Source of the DNA: Chitinophaga pinensis
GTDB lineage: Bacteria > Bacteroidota > Bacteroidia > UBA4408
Direction of reading: 5' to 3'
Length of the DNA stretch: 40,423 nucleotides
Assembly (NCBI GenBank): GCA_945872355.1
Contig: CAMBZU010000024.1
Span: forward strand, 1 to 40,423
Both the position numbers and the translations under genes were made by a program. This document shows positions 18,131-26,539 of this stretch, piece after piece. Below the pieces are notes generated by a model. The model searched no databases. It saw nothing but the letters and a program-made list of their open reading frames with translations, and was not told where the DNA came from. Numbering within the stretch: the first letter of the stretch is position 1; each line of letters opens with the position of its first letter.

Positions 18131-18898
18131 TTAATCACCATGGTGGGTTAAACGCTGCTTCAGTTTTTTCATAAATTCCGATGCATATACAAAGTTGTTG
18201 AGTTCCTCGCTATTGGTGCGCATTACTTCATCTCTGTGCCCTTGCCAATTAATTTGGCCTTTGTATAAAAAAGAAATATTATCACCAATTTCCATCACAG
18301 AATTCATGTCATGGGTAATTACTATAGTAGTTATGTTTAATTCAGAAGTTAATTCATAAATAAGGTTATCAATCAAGATTGAAGTCTTAGGATCTAACCC
18401 TGAATTGGGCTCATCGCAAAACAAGTACTTTGGATTCATAGAAATAGCCCTGGCAATAGCTACACGCTTTTTCATGCCACCACTAATTTCTGCTGGATAT
18501 AATTTATGCGCTGTTTGTAAATTCACTCTTGTTAAACAAAAATCAGCCCTATCACGTTGTTCAGCTAAAGTCATATTGGTGAACATACTTAAAGGAAACA
18601 TTACATTTTCTTCTACTGTTAGTGAATCAAACAAGGCGCCTCCTTGAAAAAGCATGCCTATTTCTTTTCTTATTTCTTTACGATCATCAAAATTAAGTTT
18701 GTTGAAATTTTTTCCTTCGTAAATGATATCACCACTATCTGCAGTAAATAGGCCAACCATAGTTTTCATGAGCACAGTTTTACCTGAACCACTTTCGCCA
18801 ATAATTAAGTTAGTTTTACCTTTTTCAAAAACAATATTGATGTCATTTAAAATCGATTTGCCATTAAAGGATTTACAAATATTCTTTACCTCTATCAT
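18131..18898 (-). CDS. mlaF: Phospholipid-transport ABC ATPase (MlaF-like)
   Basis: The ATPase of an MCE-type ABC transporter that moves phospholipids between the inner and outer membranes. The 255-residue protein has Walker A GESGSGKT at 34-41, a Q-loop in MLFQGGALFDSL (the GGALFDSLTV run is typical of Mla/Mkl ATPases), the signature ISGGMKKRVAIARA (Ile for the usual Leu) and Walker B LFCDEP followed by NSGLDP. The start overlaps the stop of mlaE in an ATGA, so translation is coupled. It is the second gene of a two-gene operon and ends near a shared terminator. The MCE substrate-binding protein (MlaD) is not beside it. Confidence 0.9.
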   Translation of the reverse strand: MIEVKNICKSFNGKSILNDINIVFEKGKTNLIIGESGSGKTVLMKTMVGLFTADSGDIIYEGKNFNKLNFDDRKEIRKEIGMLFQGGALFDSLTVEENVMFPLSMFTNMTLAEQRDRADFCLTRVNLQTAHKLYPAEISGGMKKRVAIARAISMNPKYLFCDEPNSGLDPKTSILIDNLIYELTSELNITTIVITHDMNSVMEIGDNISFLYKGQINWQGHRDEVMRTNSEELNNFVYASEFMKKLKQRLTHHGD

Positions 18899-19635
18899 GA
18901 CAATAAAATTTGAGTAAGAATAAAATTAAACAACAATATTACAATACTGCTATAAACTACTGCATTGGTACTACTTTTACCTACTTCGAGCGATCCGCCT
19001 TGGGTATAATAGCCATGATAAGCACTCACAGATGTAATAATAAATGCAAAAAACAAAGTTTTGATTAAGGCATAAGTAACATTAAAAGGCCTAAAATCAT
19101 ATTGTATGCCGTATATAAACTCATAAGGAGTTACCGCACCAGTCATTAAACCTGCAGTTAATCCACCAAGCAATGCTAAAAACATGCTAATCACAATCAA
19201 AAAAGGATTGATAAAAACGGCTGCAGCAATTTTAGGTAAAATAAGGTATGCTTTTGAGTTAATGCCCATAATTTCAAGTGCATCTATTTGCTCGGTTACG
19301 CGCATTGTGCCAATTTCTGAAGCGATGCTTGATCCTACTTTTCCGGCTAAAATTAAACTAACAATGGTAGGAGAAAATTCTAAAACTATTGAATCGCGAG
19401 ATGCAACACCAACAGCGTAAAGTGGAATCCAAGGACTTTCAAAACCGAAGGCAGATTGTATAGTAATTACTGCTCCCATAAAAATGGAAATAATAACTAC
19501 AATACCCAAAGAGCCTAATCCTAAGTTGTCAATTTCTTTTATAAATTGCTTACGATAAATGCTCCATTTTTCGGGTTTGCTAAAAACCCTACTCATCATA
19601 ATGTAATAACGGCCGATGTGGAAAAACCAATTCAT
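18895..19635 (-). CDS. mlaE: Phospholipid-transport ABC permease (MlaE-like)
   Basis: The 246-residue membrane partner of the MlaF-like ATPase. Several membrane helices are visible: a first one after residue 40 (LGIVVIISIFMGAVITIQ), others near 140-165 and 225-245. Family hallmarks are the SIFMGAVITIQSAF stretch, SPTIVSLILAGKVGSSIASEIGTM split into its LAGKVGSSIASEIGTMRVTE core, and EQIDALEIMGINS, which forms the coupling helix. Length fits MlaE (about 260). The minus-strand -7 element at 19644 lies only eight bases upstream, so the leader would be extremely short or the true start may be a little further in. Confidence 0.92.
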   Translation of the reverse strand: MNWFFHIGRYYIMMSRVFSKPEKWSIYRKQFIKEIDNLGLGSLGIVVIISIFMGAVITIQSAFGFESPWIPLYAVGVASRDSIVLEFSPTIVSLILAGKVGSSIASEIGTMRVTEQIDALEIMGINSKAYLILPKIAAAVFINPFLIVISMFLALLGGLTAGLMTGAVTPYEFIYGIQYDFRPFNVTYALIKTLFFAFIITSVSAYHGYYTQGGSLEVGKSSTNAVVYSSIVILLFNFILTQILLS

Positions 19636-19643
19636 ATAGTGGT

Positions 19644-19651
19644 CAAATTTA
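19644..19651 (-). promoter_or_regulatory. Possible -7 element for mlaE-mlaF
   Basis: Reads TAAATTTG on the minus strand, a full match to TAnnTTTG, but I see no TTG at a proper distance upstream. Its right edge is only eight bases from the mlaE ATG. Confidence 0.3.
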
Positions 19652-19747
19652 ATGAAATATTCAGAGGCGGGTAAAAAATATCAGCTAATTTTTAGAATTA
19701 TGTAAACAACACAATTAAAGTTAATCCATTACGTTATTTCATTATTG

Positions 19748-20968
19748 ATGAAAACAAGCTCCCTATTTGCTATTTTAATTGCAATGTTCAATTGCTGTAC
19801 TGCCAAAGCACAATGGTTGCAGGTTGCCGATTTTGGTGGTACTGAAAGAGATGATTTAGTTGCTTTTACTTGTCAAAATAGAGCTTTTGCTGGAACTGGA
19901 ATGGAAATTGGCTATCAAGTTACCAATGATTTTTATGAATATAAGGCAGACATAAATCAATGGATCGGAGTGGCTCCCCTGCCCGGTGTTGCGCGCCAGT
20001 ATGCATTTAGTTTTTCCTTTCCAAATTTAGCTTGTGTTTATGCAGGCATCAATCAAAATTCAAACGATTTGAAAGATGGATATGCTTTTAACCCATCGCA
20101 GCAACTTTGGACTAGCATTGCAAATTATCCTGGCGCTGGCGCTCGCGGCTGCGCTGCTGCAAGTATAGGTAATTTAGGCTTTGCTGGCTTAGGCCGAGAT
20201 GCAAATAACTTAATGCACAATGATTGGTGGCAATATAATTTAGATAGCAATACTTGGCAACAAAAATCAAATTTCCCAGGGGCAGCCCGCAATTTAACTG
20301 CATGTTTCGAAAGCAATGGATTTATTTATGTGATAGGCGGTATTGGCATCAATGACCTGGCGTATGATGATATATGGCAATATGACCCAACAAATGATAG
20401 TTGGTTGGGGCTACCAATAGGCTTAGCTCAACCCATTGCCAGCTCTGCATTTTGTAAGGTGAAATATTCTGGTGTAATGGTGAGTGGATATGATGGACAA
20501 TCACTTTACACTGACAATGCGCTTGTTTTTGATGGGTTTAATCTTACAATGAATAATATTCCTTCAATTCCAATTGATGGACAAAGGAAAGGCGCTAAAG
20601 CCTTTTCTTTAAATGATGAACTTTATGTTACTTGCGGCATTACGTCAAATAATGTAAGATTAAAAAGTACTTGGAAATACAATCAGATCAATAAGATTGT
20701 TAACTTAAATGATATTTCAGAAGCAATTCAAATTTATCCCAATCCTGCAAAAGAAGACTTTCTCATTTTATTTAATCTTGATGATGAAAATAGGTTTTCA
20801 AATTATAGTATTTATAATTTGGATGGAATTGAAGTTCAAAAAGGTAATGTTACACTTCAGAATAAACCAATACCTATTGATGTCAAAGGGTTATGCGCAG
20901 GTTACTACCTTTTAAAAGTTTATTATTTGGATCATGTATTTGTTCAAAAGGTATTAGTCAATCATTAA
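19748..20968 (+). CDS. Kelch-repeat secreted protein with T9SS type A sorting domain
   Basis: A 406-residue exported protein. I take ATG 19748; the preceding TTG codon at 19745 adds nothing. A signal peptide (residues 1-22, ending TAKAQ) is followed by at least five kelch-type blade units in about 25-315. They show the recurring pattern of a Gly pair, an aromatic pair such as DDIWQYD or NDWWQYN, and a tryptophan such as DSWLGL or NTWQQK. Kelch propellers usually bind proteins or sugars; without catalytic residues of galactose oxidase I would not claim an enzyme. The last 80 residues are a T9SS sorting domain (IYPNPAKEDF, IYNLDGIEV, LCAGYYLLKVYY, KVLVNH). A single-gene unit with no clear promoter. 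Confidence 0.85.
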   Translation: MKTSSLFAILIAMFNCCTAKAQWLQVADFGGTERDDLVAFTCQNRAFAGTGMEIGYQVTNDFYEYKADINQWIGVAPLPGVARQYAFSFSFPNLACVYAGINQNSNDLKDGYAFNPSQQLWTSIANYPGAGARGCAAASIGNLGFAGLGRDANNLMHNDWWQYNLDSNTWQQKSNFPGAARNLTACFESNGFIYVIGGIGINDLAYDDIWQYDPTNDSWLGLPIGLAQPIASSAFCKVKYSGVMVSGYDGQSLYTDNALVFDGFNLTMNNIPSIPIDGQRKGAKAFSLNDELYVTCGITSNNVRLKSTWKYNQINKIVNLNDISEAIQIYPNPAKEDFLILFNLDDENRFSNYSIYNLDGIEVQKGNVTLQNKPIPIDVKGLCAGYYLLKVYYLDHVFVQKVLVNH

Positions 20969-21081
20969 AGTTTATTTTTTTCATTGTATGAATTGACCAA
21001 TCGGCATTTTATTTTTACTTTCTCAACAACTTAATTTTGATAAATAAAAATTATATAAAGTAAGTAAGCAATATCATGCAG

Positions 21082-21089
21082 TAAATTTG
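21082..21089 (+). promoter_or_regulatory. -7 element of the GH3/beta-lactamase fusion gene
   Basis: TAAATTTG, a full match to TAnnTTTG, 12 bases before the ATG at 21102. No clear -33 TTTG is found at the right distance. It overlaps the TTG codon at 21087, which therefore cannot be a start if this is the promoter. Confidence 0.4.
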
Positions 21090-21101
21090 AAGATTACTTG
21101 T

Positions 21102-24100
21102 ATGATGTTAAGAAATAAAAATATTAAACTTTTATCTGTCACTGTATTGATACTGTTAGCGCTCTTTCATTTAGAGAGTTGTCGCATTTTTTCGGGTAAA
21201 AAATCGCATAAAGAAAACACTGGCAAAAGTAAAAGAGTGCGCAAATCATTTAATTTAGCCTACGATTCACTCACCACACCTGATGCTGCTCCTCCTGAAA
21301 AAAAGTTTTGGGGTGAAGGAAAAATGAGTTGGTCTGATAGTGTTTTTAAAAGCATGAATGATGATGAAAAAATAGGACAACTTTTTATGGTAGCCGCCTA
21401 TAGCAATAGAGATAAAAAACATATTTCAGAAATTGATTCACTTATAATTAAACATAAAATTGGTGGATTGATATTTTTTCAAGGAGGCCCAGCCCGCCAA
21501 GCTGCACAGAGCAATCACTATCAATTGTTGTCGAAAACGCCGCTATTTATGGCCATTGATGGCGAATGGGGATTAAACATGCGCTTAGATAGTACCATAG
21601 CTTATCCTAAACAGATGACTTTAGGTGCCATTCAAGATAACAAACTCATTTATCAAATGGGCGTAAATATTGCAAACGAATGTAAACGTGTTGGTTTGCA
21701 GATTAACTTTGCGCCAGATGCTGATATCAATAGCAACGGTTTAAACCCAGTAATTGGTTACAGGGCCTTCAGCGAAAGCAAAACAGAGGTTACACAAAAG
21801 AGTATTATGTATATGAAAGGTATGCAAGACAACCAAATTATGGCTTGCGGCAAACACTTTCCAGGCCATGGTGATACTGATGTTGATTCACATGCAGATA
21901 TGCCAAAAATAAATCATTCTTATGAAAGACTTGATAGCCTTGAGCTGTATCCTTTTAGAGCACTTATCAATAAAGGCATAAAAAGTATGATGGTTGCTCA
22001 TATTGAAATCCCAAGTTTAGATACCAATAAACATGTGAGTGCTTCTATTTCTAAAAATGTGATCAAAGGTTTATTGCAAGATTCAATGCAGTTTCATGGT
22101 CTTGTTTTTACCGATGCTTTAAACATGAAAGGTGTTGCAAAGTATTATAAATCGGGAGAGTTAGAGGTTAAAGCCTTAAAAGCAGGAAATGATATTTTGC
22201 TTTTTAGTGAAAATATTCCTTTGGCCATAGTTGCAATTAAAGAGGCAATTAATAATGGAGAACTTTTGATGAAGGACATTGAAAATAGTTGTAAAAAAAT
22301 ATTGATGGCAAAAGAATGGGCTGGCTTAGACACTTTAAACATGGTTAATCTAGCTCATATTGTTAGTGATATTAATAATCCAACCTTAGAAGCCTTTAAT
22401 CATAAACTATTTGATGCGGCTTTTACAGTGCTTCAAAATAAAGAAAATATACTTCCGCTAAAAAGGTTAGATACGCTTCAAATAGCTACTTTATGTATTG
22501 GTGAAAAAGAAATGGGTGCTTTTCAAAATACGGTGAACTTATATGCGCAAGCAGATCACTTTAACTTAAAAAATCCTGCCCAAAAATCGGCTGTGGATAC
22601 TTTAATGGAATCATTAAAAATGTACAATTTAGTATTGATAAGTTTAGAAAATGTAACTAAGAAGTCGGATAAAAATTTCGGCATCACACCCGAAACAATT
22701 GCGCTCATTAATAATATAAAATCTTGCAGTAAAGTGATCATCAATTTACCCGGCAATCCTTACGCATTATTAAAGTTTGATGGCATTGAGCTTATTGATG
22801 GTATTGTGCTTACTTATGAAAGAAATGCTTACACCTTACAAAAAGGTGCTGAGTTGATTTTTGGAGGCATTAATTCTTTTGGAAGATTACCTGTAAGTAT
22901 TTTAGGGAAGTACAAAGCTGGTGATGGTATTACTTTGGGCAATCCAATCCGCATGAGATATGTAAGTCCCGAAGATATTGGACTCAACAGTAACATATTG
23001 CAAAAGGCAGACAGTATTGCATTGCAAGCAATTGCAGATCATGCAACACCTGGTTGTCAAATTTTTGCAGCTAAAAATGGGCAAGTTTTTTATCATAAAG
23101 CATTTGGTAATTATACCTATGAAAAGTCTGAACCAGTTGGTATAAATACAATATATGACATTGCATCTATCACAAAAATAAGTGCAACTTTATTTGCTGC
23201 GATGCAGTTGTACGATTTAAAAAAATACAATCCAGCGCAAGCGCTTAAAGATGTGCTCCCTGCATCAATAAATACAAATAAGGGCGATTTAATTATTAAA
23301 GATATATTGCTTCATCAGGCCGGCCTAAAACCATTTATTCCTTTTTACGAGAGCACTTTAGAGCATGGGAAACTGAATGCTAAAATTTACAATAACACAA
23401 AAAGCAGCGGCTATTCCATTCCTGTAGCTGATAGTATTTTTATGGTGAAAACATATACTGATACTATTTACAATAAAATAATGCAATCGAGTGTTAAAGG
23501 TGCAGCAAAATATGTTTATAGCGATTTAAGTTTTTATCTCACAAAGATGTTTTGCGAACATTTAAGTGGAAGAAGTATTGACCAATACATGGGTCCAATA
23601 TACCGAAAAATTGGTGCACATAACATGGGCTACTTGCCTTTATCACGTTTCCCAAAAAATAGTATTGCGCCAACTGAAAACGATAAATTATTCAGAAATC
23701 AAATAGTACAAGGCTATGTTCACGATCCAGGTGCTGCCATGCTTGGCGGTGTTGCGGGTCATGCAGGCGTTTTTAGTACTGCCAACGATTTAGCAAAAAT
23801 AATGTCATTATATCTCAACAAAGGAAATTATGGAGGAGAACAATACATCAGCAGCAATACAATCAGTTACTTTACATCATGCATAGCTTGCGCAGATGGC
23901 AATAGAAGAGGGCTAGGATTTGATAAGCCTGAGCCAAATAAAACAAAGGAAGGACCAACTTGTGCAAGTGCTTCCTTAAGCAGTTTTGGTCATACCGGGT
24001 TTACCGGCACCTACGCTTGGGCTGATCCTGAAAATGGATTGATTTATATTTTTCTTTCAAACCGCGTTTATCCTGATGCTGAGAATAAAAAGTTAGCTAA

Positions 24101-24164
24101 ACTAAATACCAGAACAAATATACATCAGGTGTTTTATGATGCATTGAAGGTGAGTAAAAAATAG
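21102..24164 (+). CDS. GH3 beta-N-acetylhexosaminidase fused to a class C beta-lactamase-like serine hydrolase; probable lipoprotein
   Basis: A 1020-residue two-enzyme protein. I use ATG 21102; the frame's earlier TTG lies within a promoter element. A hydrophobic segment ends in LESC, a possible lipobox (Cys near residue 27; Glu at -2 is unusual). Residues about 70-400 are a family 3 glycoside hydrolase of NagZ type: KHFPGHGDTDVDSH at 251-264, with the Asp-His dyad that acts as acid/base, and nucleophile Asp338 in FTDALNMKG. A GH3 C-terminal domain lies at about 420-610. Residues about 635-1020 are a serine beta-lactamase/PBP4-like fold: Ser689-x-x-Lys692 (SITK), a Tyr-Ser-Asp motif (VYSDLS) and GHTGFTGT. 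NagZ-type enzymes cut N-acetylglucosamine from muropeptides, so a role in peptidoglycan turnover is plausible. Such fusions are known in Bacteroidota. Confidence 0.88.
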   Translation: MMLRNKNIKLLSVTVLILLALFHLESCRIFSGKKSHKENTGKSKRVRKSFNLAYDSLTTPDAAPPEKKFWGEGKMSWSDSVFKSMNDDEKIGQLFMVAAYSNRDKKHISEIDSLIIKHKIGGLIFFQGGPARQAAQSNHYQLLSKTPLFMAIDGEWGLNMRLDSTIAYPKQMTLGAIQDNKLIYQMGVNIANECKRVGLQINFAPDADINSNGLNPVIGYRAFSESKTEVTQKSIMYMKGMQDNQIMACGKHFPGHGDTDVDSHADMPKINHSYERLDSLELYPFRALINKGIKSMMVAHIEIPSLDTNKHVSASISKNVIKGLLQDSMQFHGLVFTDALNMKGVAKYYKSGELEVKALKAGNDILLFSENIPLAIVAIKEAINNGELLMKDIENSCKKILMAKEWAGLDTLNMVNLAHIVSDINNPTLEAFNHKLFDAAFTVLQNKENILPLKRLDTLQIATLCIGEKEMGAFQNTVNLYAQADHFNLKNPAQKSAVDTLMESLKMYNLVLISLENVTKKSDKNFGITPETIALINNIKSCSKVIINLPGNPYALLKFDGIELIDGIVLTYERNAYTLQKGAELIFGGINSFGRLPVSILGKYKAGDGITLGNPIRMRYVSPEDIGLNSNILQKADSIALQAIADHATPGCQIFAAKNGQVFYHKAFGNYTYEKSEPVGINTIYDIASITKISATLFAAMQLYDLKKYNPAQALKDVLPASINTNKGDLIIKDILLHQAGLKPFIPFYESTLEHGKLNAKIYNNTKSSGYSIPVADSIFMVKTYTDTIYNKIMQSSVKGAAKYVYSDLSFYLTKMFCEHLSGRSIDQYMGPIYRKIGAHNMGYLPLSRFPKNSIAPTENDKLFRNQIVQGYVHDPGAAMLGGVAGHAGVFSTANDLAKIMSLYLNKGNYGGEQYISSNTISYFTSCIACADGNRRGLGFDKPEPNKTKEGPTCASASLSSFGHTGFTGTYAWADPENGLIYIFLSNRVYPDAENKKLAKLNTRTNIHQVFYDALKVSKK

Positions 24165-24180
24165 TAACTAAATTTATTTT

Positions 24181-24212
24181 GTATAATCGGTATTATTTCA
24201 CATCGGTATAAT
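24181..24212. repeat. Short relative of the interspersed repeat (ends only)
   Basis: Contains ATCGGTATTAT and ATCGGTATAAT, both like the right end of the 131-bp repeat, separated by TTCAC. A similar arrangement, inverted, occurs at 40170-40203. Lies between the GH3 fusion gene and the SpoIIE gene. Confidence 0.5.
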
Positions 24213-24253
24213 TTATAAGTTCAATTCTTTTTCTTTGCTTATCTTTATTGCCT

Positions 24254-26398
24254 ATGTACAATAAATTTATAATTGCTTTTCTTTTATTGCTCATTCATAC
24301 TAAGGTCTTTAGTAAAGAAATTAGCATTGCCTTAAAAGATGATGTTCATAACTCATTTAAAATAGCATACAGTCTTTATATTTTAACTGACTCAAATGCA
24401 ACTATACAATTCCAAGAAGCACAAGCAAGCAATCAATTTAAACTACATCAGAAAAGTATTGCACCCAATTTAGGTTTTACCTCAGCTAATTATTGGTTTA
24501 AATTTATTATTACCAACACCCAAACCAAACAGCATAGGGTTTTAGAATTTGCCTATCCTTTCTTTAATCAGTTAGATGTGTATATCCCTAACATGAGTGG
24601 GCAGTATAAAAAAATTGCTGTAGGTGATCATCTTCCATTTGAAGCAAGACCAATAATCCATAAAAATTTTCTTTTCGACTTAAATTTTGAAAGCGGGGAA
24701 ACCAAAATTGTATATGCCTATTTGCATTGCAATGGTGAAGCCACCAGTTTTCCTGTAAAAGTGTGGACACAAGATGACTATTTGCGAAATAATTATGATG
24801 AGCAACTTGCTTTAGGTATCTATTATGGCATTATATTATTTGTGTTTTTCTTCTCAGCATTTTTGTGGTTCATTGTTAAGGAACGCTATCAATTGTATTA
24901 TTTTTTATACATCATTGGCGTTGCTATTTTTCAGTTTTCTTTAGATGGTTTTGCCTTCGAATATTTTTGGCCTCATAGTATTTGGTTTGCTAACCACATT
25001 ATTCCATTGAGTGGTTCATTTACAATAATGGCCTTAATATTATTTGTTGTTTCGCTATTAAAAACAAAAATACACACCCCTATTATTCATAAAATTTTAA
25101 TCACATTGTTGTATATTGATGTGTTGTTTTTTGTGATGTCGTTTTTCGCTAATCCCTATTACTGTATAGCTTTAATGGGGCTTAATTTTATTGCTGTTCC
25201 AATTAATATTTTAATACTTGCTTCTGCTATTATTTTATACCAAAGAGGTATTGCAACTGGCAAATATTTTTTAGTTGCTTTCTCCTTATTGATAATAGGA
25301 ATATTAGCAGCTTTATTTAAAAACTTTGGCATTTTACCACGCGTTTTTTTAACAGAGTACAGTATTCAGATAGGTTCTGCAATTGAGCTTATCATGCTTT
25401 CTTTGGCACTTGCAGAAAACGTAAAACTTTTGAAGGCAGAAAAAGAAGAAGCTCAGTTATTGCTTTTTGAAGAGTTAAAAGAAAAAAGCAAATTACAGGA
25501 AGTTGCTAATATTGAATTGGAAAAAAAGGTGAAGGAAAGAACGGCTGAAATTCAATTTCAAAAAGCACTAATTGAAGAAAAAAACAAAGATATTACAGCA
25601 AGTATAAATTATGCACTAAGGATACAAGAAGCAATACTTCCGCCATATGAAGAACTAAAAAGTTCATTTGGCGAATACTTTGTGCTTTATAAACCGCGTG
25701 ATATTATTAGCGGTGATTTTTATTGGTTTTCGAAAAGAGATGATATTTTATTTATTGCTGCTGCCGATTGCACCGGGCATGGTGTACCAGGTGCTTTAAT
25801 GAGTATGCTTGGCAATTCTTTTTTGAATGAAATTGTAAATGAATATAACATTTATAACCCTGCAAAAATTTTAGATTTATTGCGCGCAAAAGTTATCAAA
25901 ACACTTAGGCAAAAAGAAACCAATACAAAGGATGGTATGGATATTTCGATATGTGCAATTAATACCAAATTGCGTGAAATTAATTATGCAGGTGCATTTA
26001 ATCCGGTATACATTACAACAGATGCCGAAATAAACGAAGCGTCAAACTTTGATGTTTACACGAATGAATTAATTCCTGATAAAGTATTAAAAATTATTCC
26101 TGCCGACCGCTTTCCCATAGGTATTGTTGAAGATCAAAACAATGATATGTTTACGAATAAAAAGTATCATTATAAAGCTGGTGATTGTTTGTATTTATTT
26201 AGCGATGGTTTGGCCGATCAATTTGGCGGATTAAATGGTAAAAAATATAGAACAAAGCAGTTAAAGGATTTACTACTTAAGCTTGCTAAACACGATATGG
26301 AATATCAACATTTAAGCATTGCCGAAGATTTTGAAAAATGGAAAGGTACGCATGAGCAGGTTGATGATATTTTAATGGTTGGAATTAAGTTGACTTAA
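24254..26398 (+). CDS. 7TM-DISM receptor with cytoplasmic SpoIIE-type (PP2C) phosphatase
   Basis: A 714-residue membrane protein that probably senses an extracytoplasmic ligand and controls a phosphoprotein. ATG 24254 is preferred to the upstream TTG 24248. Order of parts: signal peptide (1-20); a periplasmic 7TMR-DISMED2 carbohydrate-binding-like domain (about 25-180, with NYWFKFIITN and LEFAYPFFNQLDVYI); seven membrane helices (about 188-395); a coiled coil (395-450); and a SpoIIE/PP2C-like phosphatase (about 465-714). The phosphatase has the metal-binding aspartates in IISGDFYW (near 485) and AADCTGHGVPGALMS (near 503-516), and LFSDGLADQ near the end. SpoIIE phosphatases commonly act on anti-anti-sigma proteins, but no STAS or anti-sigma gene is next to it. 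It is likely transcribed alone; the ABC exporter downstream faces the other way. Confidence 0.88.
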   Translation: MYNKFIIAFLLLLIHTKVFSKEISIALKDDVHNSFKIAYSLYILTDSNATIQFQEAQASNQFKLHQKSIAPNLGFTSANYWFKFIITNTQTKQHRVLEFAYPFFNQLDVYIPNMSGQYKKIAVGDHLPFEARPIIHKNFLFDLNFESGETKIVYAYLHCNGEATSFPVKVWTQDDYLRNNYDEQLALGIYYGIILFVFFFSAFLWFIVKERYQLYYFLYIIGVAIFQFSLDGFAFEYFWPHSIWFANHIIPLSGSFTIMALILFVVSLLKTKIHTPIIHKILITLLYIDVLFFVMSFFANPYYCIALMGLNFIAVPINILILASAIILYQRGIATGKYFLVAFSLLIIGILAALFKNFGILPRVFLTEYSIQIGSAIELIMLSLALAENVKLLKAEKEEAQLLLFEELKEKSKLQEVANIELEKKVKERTAEIQFQKALIEEKNKDITASINYALRIQEAILPPYEELKSSFGEYFVLYKPRDIISGDFYWFSKRDDILFIAAADCTGHGVPGALMSMLGNSFLNEIVNEYNIYNPAKILDLLRAKVIKTLRQKETNTKDGMDISICAINTKLREINYAGAFNPVYITTDAEINEASNFDVYTNELIPDKVLKIIPADRFPIGIVEDQNNDMFTNKKYHYKAGDCLYLFSDGLADQFGGLNGKKYRTKQLKDLLLKLAKHDMEYQHLSIAEDFEKWKGTHEQVDDILMVGIKLT

Positions 26399-26539
26399 GC
26401 ATTGATATTCATGGATTATATTAAAAATTAATTCAGTGTAACGTTCAAAAACACAGGTGCAGGAATAGTGCAATTCTATTGTTTTTGCTTAAATTTTACT
26501 TTGATCTATTTAATAAATACAAATGGGATAAGCCGCCAC

